Positions 15,603 through 22,655 of a DNA stretch of 38,964 nt are shown in pieces; the stretch's first letter is position 1, and each line of letters opens with the position of its first letter. The notes under the pieces are model-generated. The model searched no databases. It worked only from the letters and a program-made list of their open reading frames with translations, and had not been told where the DNA came from. This DNA is from Clostridia bacterium (GTDB lineage Bacteria > Bacillota > Clostridia > Oscillospirales > UBA644): contig JAGAOB010000067.1 in the NCBI GenBank assembly GCA_017623895.1, forward strand, positions 1-38,964, written 5' to 3'. The position numbers were made by a program, and so were the translations under genes.

Positions 15603-16324
15603 GCCGTTATTATTACGATTTACACATTCACTCCTGCCTCTCTCCCTGCGGAGACGACGATATGACCCCTGCGAACATTGCGGGGATGGCTTCCCTTAAG
15701 GGGTTGACGCTCCTTGCCCTGACCGATCACAATTCCTGCCGCAATTGTCCCGCTTTTTTTGAAGCGTGCAACGCCTTTGGAATCGTGCCCGTGGCAGGAA
15801 TGGAGCTGACCACCGCGGAAGACATTCATCTTATCGTCCTGTTTCCCACGCTGGAGCAAGCGATGGCCTTTGATGCCGAGATTCATCCGCGGATCCTTCC
15901 GATTCGGAACCGTCCCGAAATTTTCGGGAACCAATGGATCGTGGACAGCGACGACAATCTTCTGGAAACGGAAGAAACGCTGCTGATCAACGCCACCGAT
16001 CTGGACATAGACGGCGCCATCGCATTAGTGGATCGGTACGGCGGCGTTTTATATCCCGCCCATATCGATCGCCCGTCCAACGGAATGATCGCCGTGTTAG
16101 GCTCCGTTCCCAAGGAATACGGTTTTTCCTGCGTGGAGTTCAACGATTTAGACCAAAGGGATGAGATTTTGGCGGAGCAGGGATTGGACTGTATCACCCT
16201 CTGCTCCTCCGACGCCCACGAATTGGGCAAGATCAACGAGGCAGAGCATTTTCTCGATCTGGAGGATGAACCCTATTCTTCCGCATTGGTCCGAACGCGG
16301 TTGATAGAGTTCCTGAAGCGATGA
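15599..16324 (+). CDS. PHP-domain metal-dependent phosphoesterase
   Basis: A 241-residue PHP protein, the fold of histidinol phosphatase and the nucleotide 3',5'-bisphosphate phosphatase TrpH. Metal ligands appear in order: DLHIHS (H9, H11), TDHN, GMELTT, PAHIDRPS and SSDAHELG. The length is near that of stand-alone PHP phosphatases. The ATG at 15599 overlaps the preceding stop, so the upstream in-frame codons are rejected. In this operon it could remove phosphate groups added by the GHKL ATPases or act on a small phosphorylated signal; that is inference. Its stop overlaps the next start. Confidence 0.88.
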   Translation: MSRYYYDLHIHSCLSPCGDDDMTPANIAGMASLKGLTLLALTDHNSCRNCPAFFEACNAFGIVPVAGMELTTAEDIHLIVLFPTLEQAMAFDAEIHPRILPIRNRPEIFGNQWIVDSDDNLLETEETLLINATDLDIDGAIALVDRYGGVLYPAHIDRPSNGMIAVLGSVPKEYGFSCVEFNDLDQRDEILAEQGLDCITLCSSDAHELGKINEAEHFLDLEDEPYSSALVRTRLIEFLKR

Positions 16325-16881
16325 AAGAACTTTCCTTAAATATCCTTGACATTGCCCAAAATTCGGTTTCGGCAGAGGCAAAAAACATTTCGATCCTTCT
16401 CGAAGAAACCGAGTCGGGACGTTTAACCCTAACCATCACCGATGACGGAAAAGGGATGTCTCCCGAAATGGTGCAATCCGTGACGGATCCCTTTTGTACC
16501 ACGCGCACCACGCGGCGCGTCGGAATGGGAATCCCCCTGCTGAAGCTTGCCAGCGAGCAGACGGGAGGATGTCTTTCCATCGTATCGGTTCCGAAAGAGA
16601 CCGACCCCATCGGTTGCGGAACGACCGTTCGCGCAACCTTTGATACCACGAGCATCGACTTTACTCCCTTGGGAGACGTGGTCGACACCCTTGTTGTTTT
16701 GATTCAGGGACACCCTGAAATCGATTATCTTTTCCTGCATTCTACTCCCGCGGGCACCGTAAAGCTCGATACCAAAGAGCTTCGCAGTATTCTGGGAGAG
16801 GAGATATCCCTCGGAGAGTTTGAGATCCTCGATTGGATCCGCGGCTCTCTGGAGGAACAGTACCAAGCGTTAAAAAAATGA
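16321..16881 (+). CDS. Stand-alone histidine-kinase-like ATPase
   Basis: A 186-residue protein whose first 110 residues are a GHKL ATPase domain: N-box LNILDIAQNSVSAEAKNI, G1 DDGKGM, and G2 RRVGMGIPLLKLASEQTGG. Residues 115-186 form an extra C-terminal region (DVVDTLVVLIQGHPEIDYLF, then LGEFEILDWIRGSLEEQ) I do not recognise. There is no dimerisation/phospho-acceptor domain. The DNILDIAQNS-like box is closer to sensor kinases than to RsbW, so this ATPase differs from the one at 13496-13933. It is the last member of the coupled cassette; the start overlaps the PHP stop. Confidence 0.88.
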   Translation: MKELSLNILDIAQNSVSAEAKNISILLEETESGRLTLTITDDGKGMSPEMVQSVTDPFCTTRTTRRVGMGIPLLKLASEQTGGCLSIVSVPKETDPIGCGTTVRATFDTTSIDFTPLGDVVDTLVVLIQGHPEIDYLFLHSTPAGTVKLDTKELRSILGEEISLGEFEILDWIRGSLEEQYQALKK

Positions 16882-16908
16882 ATCATATAAAATGGAGGCG
16901 TAAAATTC

Positions 16909-17289
16909 ATGAAAACTCTTGCAGAACTTGAAGCCATCAGAGAACGTATGAAGGGAAAGGTCGCCGTTCGTGAAGCGAACGACAACACCATCCGTATCGT
17001 TGTCGGTATGGCCACCTGCGGCATTGCTGCAGGCGCCCGTCCCGTCCTCAACGCAATCGCGGAAGAGGTTTCCAAGCAGGGACTGTCCGAAACCGTCACC
17101 GTCACTCAGACGGGGTGCATCGGCCTTTGCCAGTACGAGCCCATCGTTGAGGTGTATCAGCAGGGCAAGGAAAAGGTGACCTACGTTAAGATGGATTCCG
17201 AAAAGGCCAAAAAGGTTATCGAGGATCACATCAAGGGCGGTAAGGTCGTCAATGACTACACCATCGGCGCTTACAATCCCAATCTGTGA
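16909..17289 (+). CDS. Thioredoxin-like [2Fe-2S]-type protein of hydrogenase operon (HydD-like)
   Basis: A 126-residue small ferredoxin-like protein often found between the NuoE- and NuoF-like genes of NAD-linked hydrogenases. The thioredoxin-like fold is visible in IRIVVGMATCGIAAGARPVL and VTVTQTGCIGLCQYEPIVEV. Only three of the four usual cluster cysteines are present: C37, C70 and C74. The residue five after C37 is Gly, where HydB's matching domain has Cys (C9/C14/C46/C50). So either it binds a cluster with a substitute ligand or it is structural. ATGGAGGCG precedes the ATG, and hydB starts 19 bases downstream. Confidence 0.88.
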   Translation: MKTLAELEAIRERMKGKVAVREANDNTIRIVVGMATCGIAAGARPVLNAIAEEVSKQGLSETVTVTQTGCIGLCQYEPIVEVYQQGKEKVTYVKMDSEKAKKVIEDHIKGGKVVNDYTIGAYNPNL

Positions 17290-17308
17290 TTAAGGAGGAA
17301 GAAAATCA

Positions 17309-19132
17309 ATGATTCGTTCTCACGTTTTGATTTGCGGCGGTACCGGTTGTACATCCTCCGGCAGCGCAAAGCTGCACACCAGACTTGAAGAAGAAATCAA
17401 GGCAAAGGGACTGGAAAACGAAGTTAAGGTCGTTCAGACGGGCTGCTTCGGTCTCTGTGCTTTGGGTCCCATTATGATCGTATATCCCGACGGCACGTTC
17501 TACAGTATGGTTAAGGAAGAGGATCTTCCCGAAATCGTGGAAGAGCACCTTCTGAAGGGCCGTCCCGTGGAGCGTCTGGTCTATAAGGACAAGGCGGAAG
17601 GGGAAGAGGCTGCTGCCGAAGAGCATTATTCCCTGAACGATACTGCCTTTTACAAAAAGCAAATGCGCGTCGCACTGCGCAACTGCGGTGTGATCGACCC
17701 TGAAATCATCGACGAATACATCGCAATGGACGGGTACAAGGCTCTTGGAAAAGTCCTGACGGAAATGACTCCCGAGGACGTCATCCAAACGATGCTCGAT
17801 TCCGGACTCCGCGGACGCGGCGGCGCAGGCTTCCCCACGGGTATGAAGTGGAAATTTGCCCGTGCCTCCCAATCCGATAAAAAATACGTCTGCTGTAACG
17901 CCGACGAAGGGGACCCCGGTGCGTTTATGGACCGTTCCGTTTTGGAGGGGGACCCCCACGCCGTCATCGAGGCTATGGCGATTGCCGCTTACGCCATCGG
18001 TGCAGATCAGGGCTACGTTTACATCCGTGCCGAATATCCCATCGCCGTCAAGCGCTTGTCTATTGCCATTCAGCAGGCTCGGGAATACGGCTTGCTGGGT
18101 AAGGATATTTTCGGAACCGGCTTTAACTTTGATCTGGACATCCGTTTGGGCGCAGGCGCCTTCGTTTGCGGTGAAGAAACCGCTTTGATGACCTCCATCG
18201 AAGGAAAGCGCGGCGAGCCCAGACCCCGTCCTCCCTTCCCCGCAGTCAAGGGTTTGTTTGCACAACCCACCGTTCTGAACAACGTGGAAACCTACGCCAA
18301 CATTCCTCAGATCATTCTGAAGGGCGTGGATTGGTTCCGTTCCATCGGTACGGAAAAGAGCAAGGGTACCAAGGTCTTCGCTTTGGGTGGTAAGATCACC
18401 AACACCGGACTGGTTGAGGTTCCTATGGGAACTCCCCTGCGCACCATCATCGAGGAAATCGGTGGAGGAATCCCCAACGGCAAGAAGTTCAAGGCGGCGC
18501 AGACCGGCGGTCCCTCCGGCGGCTGTATCCCCGCAGAGCATCTGGACGTTCCCATCGATTACGATAACCTCATTGCCATCGGCTCTATGATGGGATCCGG
18601 CGGATTGATCGTTATGGACGAAGACAACTGTATGGTTGACATCGCCAAGTTCTTCCTGGAATTCACCGTGGACGAATCCTGCGGTAAGTGTACGCCCTGC
18701 CGTATCGGAACCCGCCGTCTTCTGGAAATGCTGACCAAGATCACCGACGGAAAAGCAACCCTGGAAGATCTGGACAAGATGGAAGAGTTGTGCTATTATA
18801 TTAAGGAAAACTCTCTCTGCGGTCTGGGACAAACTGCTCCCAACCCCGTGCTGTCTACCTTGAAGTTCTTCCGCGACGAATATGTTGCCCATATCGTGGA
18901 CAAAACCTGTCCCGCGGGCGTATGTAAGAACCTGCTGAAATACAGCGTCATCTCTGACAAGTGCTTCGGCTGTGGTATGTGTATGCGTGCCTGCCCCGCT
19001 TCTGCCATTTACGTTACCGATTACACCGCGCCCGGCAAGAAGAAGCCCGCCGTTGCCATCGATACCGACAAGTGCGTGAAGTGCGGTGCTTGTATTGGCA
19101 CCTGTAAGTTCAGCGCTATCACTAAGAAATAA
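17309..19132 (+). CDS. hydB: NAD-linked [FeFe]-hydrogenase subunit HydB (NuoF-like)
   Basis: A 607-residue flavin subunit. An N-terminal thioredoxin-like [2Fe-2S] domain (C9, C14, C46, C50) is followed by the NuoF core from about 110: RGRGGAGFPTGMKW and NADEGDPGAFMDR for NADH/FMN binding, then YIRAEYP and GAGAFVCGEETALMTSIEG. Next is a [4Fe-4S] site ESCGKCTPCRIGTRR with its fourth Cys in LCGLGQTAPNP. The C-terminus carries two ferredoxin clusters (CFGCGMCMRACP and CVKCGACIGTC). This layout matches HydB of bifurcating HydABC enzymes, where NADH meets FMN. AAGGAGGAAG precedes the ATG; hydA follows 14 bases later. Confidence 0.97.
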   Translation: MIRSHVLICGGTGCTSSGSAKLHTRLEEEIKAKGLENEVKVVQTGCFGLCALGPIMIVYPDGTFYSMVKEEDLPEIVEEHLLKGRPVERLVYKDKAEGEEAAAEEHYSLNDTAFYKKQMRVALRNCGVIDPEIIDEYIAMDGYKALGKVLTEMTPEDVIQTMLDSGLRGRGGAGFPTGMKWKFARASQSDKKYVCCNADEGDPGAFMDRSVLEGDPHAVIEAMAIAAYAIGADQGYVYIRAEYPIAVKRLSIAIQQAREYGLLGKDIFGTGFNFDLDIRLGAGAFVCGEETALMTSIEGKRGEPRPRPPFPAVKGLFAQPTVLNNVETYANIPQIILKGVDWFRSIGTEKSKGTKVFALGGKITNTGLVEVPMGTPLRTIIEEIGGGIPNGKKFKAAQTGGPSGGCIPAEHLDVPIDYDNLIAIGSMMGSGGLIVMDEDNCMVDIAKFFLEFTVDESCGKCTPCRIGTRRLLEMLTKITDGKATLEDLDKMEELCYYIKENSLCGLGQTAPNPVLSTLKFFRDEYVAHIVDKTCPAGVCKNLLKYSVISDKCFGCGMCMRACPASAIYVTDYTAPGKKKPAVAIDTDKCVKCGACIGTCKFSAITKK

Positions 19133-19146
19133 GGAGGTTTGTGGAA

Positions 19147-20886
19147 ATGGCTGACGTGAATTTGAAAATTAACGGCATCCCCGTAACCGTTCCTGCAGGA
19201 ACGACCATTCTCGAGGCTGCCAACCAAGCCGGTGTCCGTATTCCGACCCTGTGCTTTTTGAAAGATATTAATGCGATCGGCGCTTGCCGTATCTGCATCT
19301 GCGAAGTCAAGGGTGCTCGCGCTCTGGCTGCCGCCTGCGTTTATCCCGTTGCTGAGGGTATGGAAGTTCTTACCGACACGCCCAAGGTCATCGAATCTCG
19401 CAAAACGACGCTGGAGTTGATCCTCTCCAACCACGATATGAAGTGCCTCTCCTGCCCCCGCAGCCAAAACTGCGAGCTGCAGAAGCTGGCGTTGGAATAT
19501 GGGGTCGATTGCGATCGCTTCCAAGGTGCAAAAACTCCTTCGGAGGTGGAAAACACCAACCCCTATCTGATCCGTGACAACGGAAAGTGTATCCTCTGCC
19601 GCCGTTGCTCCGCTGTTTGCCGCCACAATCAGGGCGTAGGCGTTATCGGTGCAAACGAGCGCGGATTCAATACCCATATCGGCTGTGCCTTCGATCTGGA
19701 TCTGAAGGACGTGGCTTGTATCGGTTGTGGTCAGTGTACCGTCGTTTGCCCCACCGCCGCCCTCACCGAAAAGGATGATACCGCAGCGGTCTTCAAGGCA
19801 ATCGCCGATCCCACCAAGCACGTGGTGGTTGCTCCTGCTCCCTCCGTTCGCGTACAGATCGCCGAAGAGTTCGGTGCTCCCATCGGAACCAACGCCGAAG
19901 GAAAGCTGGTTGCATCTCTTCGCCGTCTCGGCTTTGACGCCGTGGTGGACGTGGACGTTGCTGCCGACGTTACCATCATTGAAGAAGGTACCGAGTTTAT
20001 GAACCGTCTCTCCAAGGGCGGAGCTCTGCCTCTGATCACCTCCTGCTCTCCCGGTTGGGTCAAGTACTGTGAACACTATTATCCTGAATTTATCCCCAAT
20101 CTCTCCTCCTGCAAATCTCCTCAGGGAATGTACGGCGCTTTGATGAAGTCCTACTACGCAGAGAAGATGGGATGGGATCCCAAGGACGTTTTCGTGGTCA
20201 GCATTATGCCCTGTACCGCCAAAAAGTTCGAACGGACTCGGGAAGGCTACAAGGTGGACGGTCTGAACGACATTGACGCCGCCCTCACTACCCGTGAGCT
20301 GGCGAAGATGATCCGCAAGGTCGGTCTGATTTGGGAAAAGCTTCCCGACGAAGAATTTGATCCCCTGTTCGGTATCGCTACGGGAGCGGGCCACATCTTC
20401 GGCGCTTCGGGCGGCGTTATGGAAGCTGCACTGCGCACCGTCGTTGAAAAGCTGGAGGGCAAGGAGCTTGCTTCCGTTGATTTCACCGACGTTCGCGGAA
20501 TGGAAGGCGTCAAGGAAGCCACCTACAACGTTGCGGGAACCGAAGTAAAAGTTGCCGTTGTCAGCGGAACTGCGAACGCAGGCAGACTCCTTGACAAGAT
20601 CAAGGCAGGCGAGGCAAATTATCACTTCATCGAGGTTATGGCTTGCCCCGGCGGATGCGTTAACGGCGGCGGTCAGCCCATCCACGACGCGTATACCCGT
20701 GCCAACGTGGATATCCGCGGTCTGCGGGCTGCAGGTCTGTACAATCAGGATGCCGCTTGCACCCTGCGTAAGTCTCACGAGTCCCCCATCGTGAAGGAGA
20801 TTTACGAGAACTATCTGGGCGAAGCCGGCGGACATAAGGCACATCACCTGCTTCACACCACCTACGAAACTCGTAAGAAGTATTGA
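19147..20886 (+). CDS. hydA: [FeFe]-hydrogenase catalytic subunit HydA
   Basis: A 579-residue catalytic subunit (group A3 trimeric type). N-terminal [2Fe-2S] domain (C36, C47, C50, C64), then a His-ligated [4Fe-4S] site HDMKCLSCPRSQNC, two [4Fe-4S] ferredoxin clusters (CILCRRCSAVC, CIGCGQCTVVCP), and the H-cluster domain. L1 is TSCSPGW (298-304), L2 MPCTAKKFE (C356), L3 EVMACPGGCVNGG (C500, C504). The L1 second Cys of the usual TSCCPxW is Ser301. The ATG at 19147 is chosen because AAGGAGG (19131-19137) is too close to the GTG at 19141. A strong terminator follows. Confidence 0.97.
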   Translation: MADVNLKINGIPVTVPAGTTILEAANQAGVRIPTLCFLKDINAIGACRICICEVKGARALAAACVYPVAEGMEVLTDTPKVIESRKTTLELILSNHDMKCLSCPRSQNCELQKLALEYGVDCDRFQGAKTPSEVENTNPYLIRDNGKCILCRRCSAVCRHNQGVGVIGANERGFNTHIGCAFDLDLKDVACIGCGQCTVVCPTAALTEKDDTAAVFKAIADPTKHVVVAPAPSVRVQIAEEFGAPIGTNAEGKLVASLRRLGFDAVVDVDVAADVTIIEEGTEFMNRLSKGGALPLITSCSPGWVKYCEHYYPEFIPNLSSCKSPQGMYGALMKSYYAEKMGWDPKDVFVVSIMPCTAKKFERTREGYKVDGLNDIDAALTTRELAKMIRKVGLIWEKLPDEEFDPLFGIATGAGHIFGASGGVMEAALRTVVEKLEGKELASVDFTDVRGMEGVKEATYNVAGTEVKVAVVSGTANAGRLLDKIKAGEANYHFIEVMACPGGCVNGGGQPIHDAYTRANVDIRGLRAAGLYNQDAACTLRKSHESPIVKEIYENYLGEAGGHKAHHLLHTTYETRKKY

Positions 20887-20906
20887 TTTTCTTTGAAATC
20901 ATAAGA

Positions 20907-20936
20907 ATTCCCCCGCCTTTATGCGGGGGGATTTTT
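20907..20936 (+). terminator. Terminator of the hydrogenase operon
   Basis: CCCCCGC and GCGGGGG pair around CTTTAT, extended by AT pairs, and ATTTTT follows. It lies 20 bases after the hydA stop. Confidence 0.88.
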
Positions 20937-20976
20937 GTGCCCTTTTTCGGGAAAGGGGAGGTTTGCTTCGGGGGAC

Positions 20977-21004
20977 TTGATTTTTTTTTATTTTGTGTTA
21001 TAAT
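20977..21004 (+). promoter_or_regulatory. Promoter of the DtxR-family regulator
   Basis: TTGATT (20977-20982), a 16-bp T-rich spacer, and TATAAT (20999-21004). The TGTG before the -10 resembles the hydrogenase operon promoter. Confidence 0.7.
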
Positions 21005-21039
21005 AGTAGGTAAGAGATAGAATTTTTTGAGGTGTAGTT

Positions 21040-21429
21040 ATGCGACTTCTGGAATCGGGCGAAATGTATCTGGAAACGATTTTGCAGCTTTCCCGAAAGC
21101 AAAGTCGGGTCCGTTCCATCGACGTGGTGGAATCGATGGGCTTCAGCAAGCCCAGTGTCAGCCGCGGCGTAGGACTTCTGAAACAGGGGGGATATTTGAA
21201 CGTCTTGGAGGACGGCTCTTTGATTCTGACCGATGTGGGACGTGAGATCGCGGAAAGAACCTTTGAACGCCATAAGGTTCTGACCTCCTTTTTCCTTGCA
21301 CTTGGTGTGAACGAGGAAACGGCGGCCTGCGACGCCTGCAAGATCGAGCACGACGTCAGCGATGAAACCTTTGAAGCAATCAAGCGCCACGTGGAAACCT
21401 TGGATGAAAAACTCAATAAAAAAGCATAA
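21040..21429 (+). CDS. DtxR/IdeR-family metal-dependent repressor
   Basis: A 129-residue regulator. Residues 1-70 form a winged helix (EMYLETILQLSRKQSRVRSIDVVESM, then SKPSVSRGVGLLKQGGYLNV), and 71-129 the dimerisation/metal domain. Ligand positions fit the iron-type DtxR/IdeR primary site: Met9 in GEMYLE and C100-x2-E103-H104 in ACKIEHD. MntR has Asp and Glu in place of the Met and Cys. H78 matches one ancillary-site ligand, but the expected following Glu is Thr/Ser, so that site may be lost. It lacks the C-terminal SH3-like domain. GAGGTG precedes the ATG. Likely an Fe(II)-responsive repressor; its targets are not visible. Confidence 0.9.
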   Translation: MRLLESGEMYLETILQLSRKQSRVRSIDVVESMGFSKPSVSRGVGLLKQGGYLNVLEDGSLILTDVGREIAERTFERHKVLTSFFLALGVNEETAACDACKIEHDVSDETFEAIKRHVETLDEKLNKKA

Positions 21430-21445
21430 AAATTCCGTGGTTCTC

Positions 21446-21474
21446 TTGCATTTTGCGGAATAATATGATATAAT
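21446..21474 (+). promoter_or_regulatory. Promoter of the SPFH gene
   Basis: TTGCAT (21446-21451), a 17-bp spacer, and TATAAT (21469-21474). Confidence 0.75.
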
Positions 21475-21475
21475 A

Positions 21476-21516
21476 AAACGGAAGCGGGAACAGCGCTTGT
21501 CGTCTTGCTTCCGTTT
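21476..21516 (+). promoter_or_regulatory. Leader hairpin of the SPFH gene
   Basis: AAACGGAAGC and GCTTCCGTTT form a perfect 10-bp stem with a 21-nt loop. An alternative, mutually exclusive pairing exists inside it (AAGCG with CGCTT). It ends 13 bases before AAGGAGG. No U-tract follows, so it is not a standard terminator. Confidence 0.55.
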
Positions 21517-21542
21517 CAAAAGAAATAAGGAGGATATCCGAT

Positions 21543-22496
21543 ATGGAAGAATTTGTTATCATTTTAATCGTTGCCGCAGTCGCTGTGATCTTGTTCAGTT
21601 GTCTGCGCATCGTTCCTCAGGCCCACGAATTCGTGATTGAATTTTTGGGAAAATACCGCACCACGTGGTCTGCGGGCTTGCATTTGAAGATACCATTCTT
21701 GGAGAAAATTTCCAAAAAGGTAACGCTGAAGGAGCAGGTTCTGGATTCTCCGCCCCAGCCCGTTATCACCAAGGATAACGTCACGATGCAAATTGATACG
21801 GTGGTCTTTTATCGTATTTTTGATGCCAAAATGTATACTTACGGCGTGGTCAATCCCGTCAATGCTCTTTCCAATCTGACGGCGACGACCCTGCGCAACA
21901 TCATCGGGGAAATGGATCTGGACAGCACCCTGACCTCTCGGGATACGATCAACGGAAAACTGACGGGGATTTTGGACGAAGCCACCGATCAATGGGGAAT
22001 CAAGATCACCCGCGTGGAATTGAAGAATATTATTCCCCCTGCCGCCATTCAGGCTGCGATGGAAAAGCAGATGAAGGCGGAGCGGGATCGTCGGGAAACC
22101 CTGCTTCAGGCGGAAGGTCATAAAGAGGCCTCCATCACCCGTGCCGAGGGTGATAAGCGCGCGATGGTTCTTGCCGCAGAAGGGGAGAGAGACGCTCGCA
22201 TTGCTCGTGCCGAAGGGGAAGCCCAAGCCATTTATCTTGCGAAAAAGGCGGAAGCAGACGGTCTTCGCGCTTTGATGGAGGCGGGAATCGACGCCACGGT
22301 TCTGGAGTTAAAAAAATACGAAGCGTTGACGAACGTTGCCAACGGACGCGCTGCAAAATTGATCATTCCTTCCGACGTGGTGGATACCGTGAAGAAGAAT
22401 GTCATTTTCAGCGAAACCTCGGGCCTCGGCGATCAAACGGTTGCGGCTTGCGACCCTGCTCCCGAAGCAAAGCCCGACCCCTGCTGTGACAAATAA
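21543..22496 (+). CDS. SPFH/band-7 (stomatin-like) membrane protein
   Basis: A 317-residue protein with one N-terminal membrane helix (about 3-22) followed by the SPFH domain (about 25-180). Landmarks are IVPQAHEFVIEFLGKYRTTWSAGLHLK-type N-terminal sequence, VTMQIDTVVFYRIFDAKM and WGIKITRVELKNIIPP. A long charged coiled coil (about 185-260: MKAERDRRETLLQAEG, KKAEADGLRALMEAG) drives oligomerisation. The C-terminus is Asp/Pro/Cys-rich. It is the QmcA/YbbK type, scaffold proteins of membrane microdomains often linked to proteases. The NfeD partner common in Bacillota is not nearby. Confidence 0.93.
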   Translation: MEEFVIILIVAAVAVILFSCLRIVPQAHEFVIEFLGKYRTTWSAGLHLKIPFLEKISKKVTLKEQVLDSPPQPVITKDNVTMQIDTVVFYRIFDAKMYTYGVVNPVNALSNLTATTLRNIIGEMDLDSTLTSRDTINGKLTGILDEATDQWGIKITRVELKNIIPPAAIQAAMEKQMKAERDRRETLLQAEGHKEASITRAEGDKRAMVLAAEGERDARIARAEGEAQAIYLAKKAEADGLRALMEAGIDATVLELKKYEALTNVANGRAAKLIIPSDVVDTVKKNVIFSETSGLGDQTVAACDPAPEAKPDPCCDK

Positions 22497-22509
22497 TTTC
22501 AGAAAGTAA

Positions 22510-22551
22510 GGACCTGCAAACGCCGAGTTTTGCAGGTCCGCTCTTATTTTT
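22510..22551 (+). terminator. Terminator after the SPFH gene
   Basis: GGACCTGCAAA pairs with TTTGCAGGTCC around a short loop; CTCTTATTTTT follows. Confidence 0.85.
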
Positions 22552-22581
22552 GACAAAAATCGTACTTTTGACAAAATAATA

Positions 22582-22610
22582 TTGACATTAAAATCTTTTT
22601 ATGGTAGAGT
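22582..22610 (+). promoter_or_regulatory. Promoter of the metallophosphoesterase gene
   Basis: TTGACA (22582-22587), a 17-bp spacer, and TAGAGT (22605-22610). Two further TTGACA hexamers lie at 22550 and 22568. The leader has a small hairpin (TGTAG/CTACA, 22626-22640) touching the GGGAGGT ribosome site. Confidence 0.7.
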
Positions 22611-22655
22611 ACAGGTATAAAAAATTGTAGTTTCTCTACAGGGAGGTAAGTTGTT

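Noticed and set aside
17306-20856. Long minus-strand frames opposite hydB and hydA
   Set aside because: Shadows of the hydrogenase genes; no ribosome sites or family motifs.
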